In this document: positions 54,958 through 64,000 of the stretch, in pieces
How the letters are laid out: every line of letters begins with the position of its first letter
Numbering within the stretch: position 1 is the stretch's first letter
Assembly: GCA_963995525.1 (NCBI GenBank)
Contig: OZ023206.1
Coordinates: 6,347,960 to 6,411,959, forward strand
Length of the DNA: 64,000 nt
Direction of reading: 5' to 3'
Source: Escarpia spicata
Taxonomy: Eukaryota; Annelida; Polychaeta; Sabellida; Siboglinidae
Translations under genes and position numbers: made by a program
The notes under the pieces: generated by a model
The model's input: only the letters and a program-made list of their open reading frames with translations
Databases searched by the model: none
What the model was told of the DNA's origin: nothing

Positions 54958-56658
54958 AAACACAAACCATAGCAATACCAGCAACAACACAAACGTTGCT
55001 TCTCTGAAGATTATACTCGACAACAACACGCCCACTTCAATTATTCCAAACTATAAACCACACAGAGTGATACCATATCTTTATAAATCAAGTTAGGAAT
55101 GTCCCAATTAAATTAAATTAAATTACTCTCACACATATGGTAGTTCAATTAATTTTAATTAGTATATTTGTTCAATTATATTAAATTAACAATTGACTTC
55201 AGTTCAGCTAATTATTCTCTTCCAGAAAAAGTTAATTAATTAATTGTGTATTTATGTAAATTAAATTAACTAAATTGAGCTAATTGATTTAATTGAATTA
55301 TCACATTAACAATTCGAATTAAGCCATGCTTGGTTATTTGTTGCGACCCTGCACTCGTTTGAAACTACGATGATGTAATGTCCTACCCAGTGATTACAAC
55401 AGGCAATCTCACAGTACAAGATAAATATGACAAACTTGAATCACGAGTCACCCATCAAAAACGACAGCAGTGAAAGGGCGACTATAAGAGGCACGCGATT
55501 ACGAAGAAACGAATAGTTTGTACGAAAATATTCGTGTTGACTTTACTTGGGATATAATTTCACTTTGCCAGTTCCTGTAAGGAGGCAGATATCGAATCTG
55601 GCTGCAACTTGTTTAAGATACAGCTGGGTGTGGCAGGGAAAGAAGCGATGTACGATGACCGTTCGACAGGGATGTAGACCTTGAGTCAGCTGAGGTATCC
55701 ACATAAGTTTGTTGCACACACTTTCTGGATGACGAATGAATTTGTCTTCATCGGTTTGTCACCAAGTATTAATATATGTCACTCAAACTCCAAACTCATG
55801 AACGTGAAATGTGTGCGGGTTGACGCGATTACATTATTATTATGACTAGACACTAAACAAATCACGCCCAACAACTTTATATGGCGCATTTGCGATGTAA
55901 TCTACAGTAAAAAGATACTACAAACCATTCACCGGCACTAACAGCCTGCTATATATATATATGCCGGAAGTGCCAGTTGCGCAATCTCCTATGTGTGCTA
56001 ACTGTCCTTCTTCCATACGCCACCTTCTAGCGTATGTTGCGTGCGGCCGGACGGGTAGTTCAAACAGTTCTACGGTGCAATATTTAGTGGCGGAGTGTTC
56101 GTTTCTCGACCGGAAAGCGCTATTGGTTTACATCTGACGTCCGGCGGCGAAGTGTGACGGCAACAGCTGGCGGAGTGACGCTGTCTGATCGAGTCGTGGC
56201 TTGTCAACTGTAATGTCTACACATATTTCTACACAAACATCAACAGCAAAGGTATATATGAACACTGGACACAAATAATACTACACATGTAAACTGACAA
56301 ATATTACAATAAGAATCAGGGCCATCATCCAAATGATTACGCAGCGTTACGTTTGACGGTGAGCAAATGTTTCAAGGTGGGTGTTTATTAGACACGTGGA
56401 TGGACAGACTGAATTCTCGATGGAAACTCTAGTATTCACACAGGACGCAATTATTGTTTTGATGTTGATTTTCTTGGCAACAATCAGATTTGTGTGCGGG
56501 TATGTAAACATTTTCTTCCTGGACGGTTTGCCTCTCGGAAACTAAACTTAATCTACAACATCTCGGAAGATCGGCAGACTGGAAATGCGGTGCAAAATGT
56601 TAGCGTTCAGGCTCGACACAATGGCTCGTCTGATCTTCATATTCCAGGCAACGATCAG
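54958..56658. other. No gene seen; AT-rich TTAA-dense stretch
   Basis: 54960-55096 is Asn/Ser/Thr-rich when read on the plus strand, possibly a LINE-derived tail. 55090-55325 is dense in AATTAA. The rest holds no supported feature. Confidence 0.4.
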
Positions 56659-57119
56659 TTACTCCACGGTGATCTCACAAATGTCCCAGTCTTCGTGCCT
56701 CTCTGGGATGTGGATTGTTGCGTGTTTGCAGTCCTTCCCGTCACAGAGACACTTGGCCACGCACGTCGTCAGATCCCCATGGTCAACGCGACTCAGTTTG
56801 CATGGGTAGTAGTCTCCGGCGACTGGACAGGGCGGCCACTTCGTGCGTCGAACCATCACGGCGAAGTGGGAGTTGGCGCACACGAGGCCGTGTCCTGTGA
56901 TTCTGACCGTGAACGACGACTTTAGTTGGTCCGGGACGAGTGTCTTGATGGTCTGTCCCTTTAAAAAGCATATGTCTGCAGACGGCGGACTCCAGCGCTT
57001 AGAGAGCGCCGAATAGGTGTATAAATCCGTTGACGCCAGCGACACACAAGTGTCGGTGTTATCGTCGTTAAGACGCCTCAGCAGTTCCATCTTGACTGGA
57101 GGGTCGAGAAAAGGATGAG
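56659..57119 (-). CDS. Terminal Cys-rich exon of the EGF gene (C-terminus)
   Basis: A TTTTGTTGCAG acceptor at 57120 opens a phase-1 exon that reads AHPFLDPPVKMELLRRLNDD, NTDTCVSLAS, SSFTVRITGHGLVCANSHFA, then CPVAGDYYPC, TTCVAKCLCDGKDCKHATIH and WDICEI, ending in TAA at 56659. The paired cysteines and the W-x-x-CEI ending resemble the extracellular domain that accompanies EGF repeats in molluscan multi-EGF receptor-like proteins (recalled; name not certain). Phase 1 matches the EGF exons upstream on the same strand. A donor just before the stop (GGA|GTAACT) would instead make it internal. Confidence 0.6.
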
Positions 57120-57840
57120 CTGCAACAAAAGACACAACTAATCAAGGCACCGTCGCCTGTACAGCTCTTCAGCCAAGTGGCAAATTCAATCAGAAAAAAT
57201 GGCGTTTGCACCGAGAGATGCAGAAGAAAACAAGTTAGTAATTATACAACGACACTGACATCATATGCCAAAGAAAAAAACACAAAAGTGAAATGTCTCT
57301 CCGAAACTGAGCACGCCACAGTCAAATAAAATATATTCAGTACTATTAACAAGGGGCCAATGTTGAATAAGCGCTCAACATTAAGGAGTGCAACGGAATT
57401 TGTTGTAATTAATTACTTGTGCTACCTAAAGGGCACGTTACATTATTTGTTGTTTGCAATATACAAACTAACATTAACAAAACATACGTATGTCTGTGAA
57501 AATCCAAGATTACCCACGGTGTTATTATGGTAGTAGGCCTGTATTATGAACGATTGGTGTATTGGTAACAATTATGTAGACGAACATTTCAACGTGGGAC
57601 AACGAAACATGCCTGTTATTTTTAAAATATAACTAACAAGTGAGCAATGCACTTGGTGTTCGACTCGCGAGCTCAGTAGCACACTTTTAAAGTGATATTA
57701 AACTCGAGACTTTGTAAACGAGATAATCCCAACCACAACATGGGTGTTGACAGATCAGCAAATATAATTTGTAACATATATCATTAAGTTAATATGCTAT
57801 TTTATGTTATTATGCTGTAGTCTGCAAGACAATGACCTAC
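57120..57840. other. Intron
   Basis: AT-rich sequence between the terminal exon and the first EGF exon. No other feature. Confidence 0.5.
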
Positions 57841-57948
57841 CAGTTTGACAGGTGGCGCCATCGTACCCGCTGTCACAAGTGCAACTGTACTTGTTCACTT
57901 CATCACTGCAGGAGCCGCCATTTTGACACGGGTTGCTGGCGCATTCGT
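57841..57948 (-). CDS. Calcium-binding EGF-like exon 1 (3'-most)
   Basis: A 108-base phase 1-1 exon with TATATAG acceptor and CTG|GTAGGT donor. It encodes [20 protein letters not shown] and [16 protein letters not shown]. Six cysteines and the C-x-D-x4-Y-x-C pattern fit a calcium-binding EGF domain as in Notch-, fibropellin- or Crumbs-type extracellular proteins. Confidence 0.88.
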
Positions 57949-58221
57949 CTATATATGAAACAACATAGTAAATGTGAAATACAAAAATGACAGTGTGACA
58001 TCGTGTAAACTTAAAACAAGGTGATGTCGAAATTTGCGTTTCACACAATTACATTAAATCCTTTATCATAATGACGGCCGTTCCAATAAGATATGGATTA
58101 CCTTTATAAGAAAAAAACGTCATTTTCAAAACATATTTGAATTTTCATCAAATCGACTTCACTCATGCAATGCCTACATGAAATATCGTCAACATATATA
58201 CATTATCTAACTGCGACCTAC

Positions 58222-58328
58222 TTGTTAGGCAGTTAGTTCCCTCGAATCCAATTATGCAAGTGCAAGTGTACTTGTTCAGTTCGTCAGTGCAAGTGCCGCC
58301 ATTGTTACACGGGTTGCTCTCACATTTT
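58222..58328 (-). CDS. EGF-like exon 2, 107 bases, probably frame-broken
   Basis: Reads [20 protein letters not shown] and [15 protein letters not shown] with all six cysteines. Acceptor TTATAG|AAAATGTG and donor AA|GTAGGT are present, but the exon is 107 bases and the D-E before the first Cys is lost, unlike its 108- and 114-base neighbours. One base appears to be missing at the 5' edge, so splicing it in would shift the frame. The donor also lost the usual G at -1. Confidence 0.75.
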
Positions 58329-58497
58329 CTATAAATACATAATTATTCGAATATACACATGTCATGTATTACGTCACCCACATTACATATCACAACGCAC
58401 GAATTACATATCACATTATTAGCAAATCACATTAACTAAAATAATTTGAATGAATTAATACATTACTGAATGAGATTTGTTTTTTTTCACAATTTAT

Positions 58498-58700
<203 letters not shown>

Positions 58701-58895
58701 TGTACATGTTATCAACTACATTTACACTCCTATCCAATATCAAGCCATTAAACTCTGCATTTTTATAATACATATCACATTTTTTTAAGAGCCATATCTT
58801 TGTTGGAAATCACGGTTTTCATTAATATTGTTATACTGGTCAAAAAGCCGTTCTACAATGCGCGTGTGATGATCATACATACATACACATACGTA

Positions 58896-59008
<113 letters not shown>

Positions 59009-59085
59009 TATATATATATATGATCATCACGTATATTTAAATTATAACGTCGTGCAAGGAATCGGTGTATCTGACGTCGGCCTAC

Positions 59086-59199
59086 CAGTCTGGCAGTTAG
59101 TTCCCTCGTATCCTGCTTTACATATGCAACTGTACTTGTTCACTTCGTCAACACAAGTGGCGCCATTACTGCAAGGGCTGCTATCGCATTCATTAATAT
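59086..59199 (-). CDS. Calcium-binding EGF-like exon 3
   Basis: A 114-base phase 1-1 exon (TTGTAG acceptor, CTG|GTAGGC donor) encoding [20 protein letters not shown] and [18 protein letters not shown]. The D-I-N-E-C start and C-x-D-x4-Y-x-C pattern indicate calcium binding. Confidence 0.9.
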
Positions 59200-59319
59200 C
59201 TACAAATAAAATATTATTATTGTGCATGTGTTACGTAGGCAGAAAACACGAACTAAAATCATACCTGGCTTTATGTTCACCTCGGTAGTACGAAATGGTA
59301 TATGACTCGGAGTCTCTGA

Positions 59320-60190
59320 AGTACAGTGACAATCAAGTATTTAGGATCCGGCCTCCAGAGCATAGCGTTTGTAGGAAGATAGTGTCACTTGAGAACAGTA
59401 TTTGACGTTTCGCCAGATCAACTGTACCCATGAACTACTTAGGTAATGCTGTATGGGAGATCAACAAAATATATTTGCGCGGCCTACCAGTCTGGCAGTT
59501 GGTTCCCTCGTATCCTCCTCTACACTGGCAGGTGTAGTAGTTCACGTGGTTAGAGCAAGTGCCTCCATTTCTGCAGGGACCGCTGCTGCACTCATTTATA
59601 TCTAAAAAACAAACATTTGTATGTATATGCATATGCACAAATACACACAGGCATGTACATACGTATGTTCTCAACAGAACTTGGGGAATATCATAGGCCA
59701 TTGTTGTATATTGGTTATCACTGTTTAATGTTAGATCGTAATGTGGATTAGAAAAGTCAACAAGATTGATGATGTAGCATGTGTCAAGCCGGCCTAGTAA
59801 TGTAATACAAATCTTTAATACTGGTGTCGATATTGTTGACAAGGCATAGCTTTGACGGATGTAATGCGCTTAATTTTTATGGTCACTATTGCTGTGTTCA
59901 CACAAAAAACATTATGAAACTTAATATTATGACGTAACATTTTTGTAACGCAACGCTTCCTACCAACAATTGTTCCAAGTTACGTAATTGCCGTACACGT
60001 GAAGTTAAACCGTTTACGCTCTGTGGGAACACAGCATAAGTAAATAGCGACGAAATAGATCCACCAATTGATGGATCCGTTACTTTAGCAGTTTGTCTAC
60101 GTCACAACCAAAACTATGTTCCTGACCTGCGTGAAGCTTTGCCTTTCATATAATGTTGATGATGGTAATATAATGTGAATTACGTTAATA
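59320..60190 (-). repeat. EGF exon plus intron module, copy 1
   Basis: TTTAGGATCCGGCCTCCAGA at about 59340, the EGF exon, and intron blocks such as GATGGATCCGTTACTTTAGC (about 60067) recur in the same order and spacing at 63140-64000. The whole ~850-base exon-intron segment is duplicated. Confidence 0.88.
59488..59601 (-). CDS. Calcium-binding EGF-like exon 4
   Basis: A 114-base phase 1-1 exon encoding [20 protein letters not shown] and [18 protein letters not shown]. It is nearly identical to the exon at 63290-63403, with a few changes (H/R, T/S). The flanking intron sequence is also shared. Confidence 0.92.
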
Positions 60191-61624
60191 GAACGGCATG
60201 ACAAAACCAAGATCAAACCTTCCGACAAAATGTTATCGTTTTAAACAATTGTTCTTAAGTTTTTGGTTTTGTTATAAAACAAAATCCTTGCGGTTAGAAT
60301 GTCAACATTGAAATAAACCCAGAAATGTCATATCTTTCCATGTTTTTCGGCATCCACTTTGTCATAGCTTGACGGATTTGTTGATATAGGTCACGTGATG
60401 GAGGGGTCAATTTTAATAAAACACCGCATGTTTTTAATACAATTATTCCAAATCGCGTTTACTATCGTGCGGCGTAGCTGTGATGCGGGTGTCGAGCGTA
60501 AAAAGCTGGTGTTAAAAATCATGAAAGATAGATTATCAGCAAATCATTCGCGTATGCATCAAAATTAATTAGCTTGTTTAATATTGTGTCGTTAAAATAA
60601 AATAGAATGTTGTCCAGTAAAGGTTTTATGGCTGGAGGATTTGGTACGGGCGTGGATTAACGGATGATGAGCCGTTGAAATGAATATGTACAAAAGAAAT
60701 AAACTAAACTTCGATGCGTAGCGACGTATTACCTTCACAACAGATTTGCATCGTGTGCAGCACTAACCTGCCTCTGGTTATACTAACCTTTTAGTATCTA
60801 TGTCGTGTCTCGGCTTTCATAATGTATGAAGCAATTGCGACTAAAAGCAAACTATATTTTAATCTAAGCCGAGCACGGTATTCTGTTATCCAATTAAATG
60901 TTTTGCTATGAAATGAACTAGCCATTGATAAATCAGATGTAGCTTCATCAATATTGTGCTGGATTATGGCGACCTTGTGAATATTCTGCCGAATCACTTC
61001 ATATGTTTACGGTGTGCACCACAGTGTGAAAATACGGATATGAATGACATAAAAGTAGTCTACTGAATAATCATTTATATGTTCTACTTATGTATAATTG
61101 ACTAATTGCAGTAAATATTCTTTTTCCGTGTCTCTCTCGCTAGCGGCTTTTAAGCCTTCGTGGGAGTCTCCCGACATAGACTAACTATTGTGAAATTTAT
61201 GCTGCATTGTGTGCTTTTGTTTGTTTATTGTCGAATAAATTGTTACAATTCCACTGTGCAGTGCACTAATGCACACGGATATCGCAGCTGTTCATCCAGG
61301 CATCGCCGTGTTATCCTTATAGGATATAGTAAGTTATTAGGCAGGGAAAGAGAGTAGTACAACATTCGCTTGCAATGTGTTTCAATCATGAAGACATAGC
61401 CAATTAATGAAATCGAGTAAACTTGATAACGACGTTGAAAGTTGAGTGTCGGAAGTAAAATTACAATTAGGTATTCAAGATCAGGCAACCAGAAGGTTGT
61501 GATTGTATGAAAATAGTATCACGTGATGAAATAATTTTAAGTTTCAACAAATAAATTATACCCGTGAAATATATAAGTATAATATAGTTACTGGACACAA
61601 ACAAAATATCTTTATAGGACCTAC
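60191..61624. other. Intron with older copy of the EGF module
   Basis: Blocks at 60640-60760 and 61350-61460 resemble 62800-62920 and 63010-63130, for example ACCTTCACAACAGAT and ATGTGTTTCA(A/C)TCATGAAGACA. No other gene. Confidence 0.5.
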
Positions 61625-61657
61625 CAGTCTGGCAGTTGGTTCCCTTGTATCCTGCTC
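61625..61657 (-). CDS. EGF-like exon 5, cut by the assembly gap
   Basis: The last 33 bases of an EGF exon (AGYKGTNCQT, CTG|GTAGGT donor) are visible before the N run. The rest of the exon lies in the gap. Confidence 0.75.
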
Positions 61658-61857
61658 NNNNNNNNNNNNNNNNNNNNNNNNNNNNNNNNNNNNNNNNNNN
61701 NNNNNNNNNNNNNNNNNNNNNNNNNNNNNNNNNNNNNNNNNNNNNNNNNNNNNNNNNNNNNNNNNNNNNNNNNNNNNNNNNNNNNNNNNNNNNNNNNNNN
61801 NNNNNNNNNNNNNNNNNNNNNNNNNNNNNNNNNNNNNNNNNNNNNNNNNNNNNNNNN
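61658..61857. other. Assembly gap (200 N)
   Basis: Exactly 200 Ns, probably a fixed-size placeholder. It is flanked by EGF coding sequence on one side and a CT microsatellite on the other. Confidence 0.99.
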
Positions 61858-61944
61858 GTCTCTGTCTCTGTCTCTGTCTCTGTCTCTGTCTCTGTCTCCC
61901 TCTGTCTCTCTCTGTCTCTCTCTGTCTCTCTCTGTCTCTCTCTG

Positions 61945-62031
<87 letters not shown>

Positions 62032-62036
62032 TCTCT
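61858..62036. repeat. (TCTCTG)n/(CT)n microsatellite
   Basis: TCTCTG and TCTCTCTG units grade into pure CT. Probably the cause of the adjacent gap. Confidence 0.96.
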
Positions 62037-62129
62037 CCACTTCTATGTTCTTTTGCATCCTCCGACCATTGGTGTCACACCAACCAACTGGCTTTGTGTT
62101 TAAACACCAAAAACAATAACACGTTTATA

Positions 62130-62215
62130 TGTGTGTGCGTGCGTGTGCGTGTGCGTGTGCGTGTGCGTGTGCGTGTGCGCGTGCATGTGCCTGTGCCTGT
62201 GCTTGTGCGTGTGTG
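62130..62215. repeat. GTGTGC microsatellite
   Basis: GTGTGCGTGC-type units of about 85 bases. Confidence 0.93.
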
Positions 62216-63289
62216 TATCCCTTATATCAGCAATTCATATTTAATGGTAATCATATAAGTAATAATAAATCAAAAATTATAATGTGGAGGACAAGTTTAA
62301 TCTACATTGGTGATCTAGCGTAAGTCATGACCGCCTTGTAATCTTGTGCTCAAAGTTACGACTATTATCAGTGTTATTGGCAAGTCAATGCTTGAACGAT
62401 GTTTGATTACATAACTTGGTTGTGACGTAAGCAAATGGCAACGTACTTGATCGATCAATTGAAGGATCCAGTACTTCGCATTTTGCCTCGCGCCTAATTC
62501 ACAGCCAAAACTATGCTCATTACCTGCCTCAGGCTTTGATATTGATATCGGTAATATATGCTAATTCCGTTACTATGGCTGCATGACAGATGCTAGATTT
62601 TATTCAAAAAGCGTACAGGTTGGGGTTAGAATGGCAACAGTGCAGTATATGAGGGAATGTCCCAACGTTCCAGGTGTTGGTAATCAAGTTTTTGAAGGCT
62701 AGACGGAATTGTAATCAAGCAAAGCGTCACTTGACGGAAAGGTCAACTTTGACATTTTACCGTTTAAATTTGTTATAAATATAGAAGAATGACCCTCAAA
62801 CGTATGTTGGCTGGACGTATTTGGGATAGACATGGATCAATGGATGAGGAGCATTTCCAATCAATATTTACAAAACAAATTTCTGAAAGTCGTGTGTACC
62901 TTCACAACAGATAGCATCATATCGCCATACATTGCCATAATACATCCAGACATCGCACTAGTTCACGTGACCATCGCCATTTTAGACTGCTACGACATAT
63001 TATAAGGCAGGAATAGACAGTAGTACAGAATTCGCATAAAATGTGTTTCACTCATGAAGACAAAACAACACAGTTGCTTCGTGTAACCTTGATGACGACG
63101 TCGAACTTTTGAGTCTCGGAAATTGAATTACAATCAATTATTTAGGATCCGGCGTCCAGAGCATAGCGTTTGTAGGAACAGAGTGTCACTTGAGAACCAT
63201 TATTTGAAGTTTAGCAAAATCAACTGTACCCGCGAAATATTTAGGTAATACTATATTGGCGAAAAACTAAATATATTTGTGCGGCCTAC
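62216..63289. other. Intron with diverged copy of the EGF module
   Basis: 62450-62560 resembles 60060-60150 and 63880-63970 (AATTGA-GGATCC, CACA-CCAAAACTA, ACCTGC blocks). No other gene seen. Confidence 0.5.
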
Positions 63290-64000
63290 CAGTCTGGCAG
63301 TTGGTTCCCTCGTATCCTCCTCTACACTGGCAACTGTAGTAGTTCACGCGGTTAGAGCATGTGCCTCCATTTCTGCAAGGACCGCTGCTGCACTCATTTA
63401 TATCTAAAAAACAAACATTTATAGGTATCTGCATATGCACACACACATGTATATACGTATTTTAAACAGAACATTGGGAATATCATTGGTCATCATTGTA
63501 TATTGGTAATCATATCAATTATAGTTATTTGTTTGATGTTAGATCGTAATGTGGATTGTAAAACTCATCAAGATTGACGATGTAGCATGTGTCAAGCCGG
63601 CCTAGTAATGTAATACAAATTTTTAATACTGGTATCGATATTGTTGACAAGGCATAGCTTTGACGGATGAAATGCGCTTAATTTTGATTGTGACTAGTGC
63701 TGTGTTCACACAGAAAATATTATGAAACTTAATTTTGAACCGGTTTATGGCATACAACGCTTCCTACCAACAATTGTTCCTAGCTACGTAATTGCCGTAC
63801 ACGTGAAATTAAACCGCTAAGTTAAATTGCTTACGCTCTGTGTGAACACAGCATAACTAAATAGCGTCGAAATAGATCCATCAATTGATGGATCCGTTAC
63901 TTTAGCAGTTTGTCTACGTCACAACCAAAACTACGTTCCATACCTGCGTGAAGATTTGCCTTTCATACAATATTGATGACGGTAATATAATAGAAATTAC
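63130..64000 (-). repeat. EGF exon plus intron module, copy 2
   Basis: Direct-repeat partner of 59320-60190. It reaches the end of the window, so the duplicated unit may be longer. Confidence 0.88.
63290..63403 (-). CDS. Calcium-binding EGF-like exon 6 (5'-most in window)
   Basis: A 114-base phase 1-1 exon encoding [20 protein letters not shown] and [18 protein letters not shown], with TTTAG acceptor and CTG|GTAGGC donor. The gene continues beyond the window's right end on the minus strand: no start codon or signal peptide was found. Confidence 0.92.

Noticed and set aside
61621..62103. ORFs of 145-155 codons spanning the N run
   Set aside because: They consist of gap residues and the CT repeat. 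Only the 33 bases of EGF exon before the gap are meaningful.

Overview
The window looks like a piece of a marine invertebrate nuclear genome, most likely a lophotrochozoan such as a mollusc (inference). The signs are phase-1 EGF exons with introns, abundant CA/GT/TA microsatellites, CR1-, L2-like and RTE-like LINEs, a decayed Maverick/Polinton and a 200-base N gap typical of a scaffolded assembly. Ordinary host genes are few and mostly at the edges. The bulk is mobile DNA and tandem arrays, several of them grown from inside mobile DNA.

Layout. 0-1.6 kb: no clear gene, except a possible minus-strand first exon with a signal peptide. 1.6-2.6 kb: 5'-truncated 3' end of an RTE-like LINE with a 41-bp array. 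4.4-4.7 kb: an F5/8C (fucolectin-like) exon. 5.1-5.4 kb: CR1-like endonuclease fragment. 6.0-7.2 kb: 66-bp array. 7.7-10.7 kb: DNA element with ~190-bp terminal inverted repeats. 11.4-13.9 kb: two LINE fragments end to end. 13.9-15.7 kb: a three-exon P2X7-C-terminus-like gene with an in-frame stop. 17.2-18.2 kb: GT repeat and 30-bp array. 18.2-21.0 kb: two LINE fragments, one with an ORF1 PHD finger and esterase.

21.06-40.69 kb is the centrepiece: one minus-strand RTE-like LINE blown up to almost 20 kb. Its coding sequence can be followed from the endonuclease (40.7 kb) to the C-terminus (21.7 kb). It is interrupted by a 24-bp array, a 50-bp array, a 3.8-kb insertion, a foldback and a 10.8-kb 53-bp satellite of about 200 units, and its 3' region carries a 41-bp array. 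The 53-bp and 24-bp units are recognisably the LINE's own codons, because the reading frame enters and leaves the arrays at the matching family positions.

41.9-55.0 kb holds a degraded Maverick/Polinton: major capsid, penton-like protein, A32-like packaging ATPase, PLA2-like fragment, retroviral-type integrase, protein-primed family B DNA polymerase and small accessory ORFs. It is split by RTE-like and L2-like LINE pieces, a 63-bp array of about 24 units and a 191-bp MITE. 56.6-64.0 kb belongs to a minus-strand gene with at least six calcium-binding EGF exons and a Cys-rich terminal exon. There the EGF exons have multiplied together with their flanking introns.

Nothing here acts as an operon. 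The biological theme is turnover: retroelement coding sequence repeatedly turning into minisatellite, and elements nesting in one another. All family calls are from reading translations by eye, without searches.
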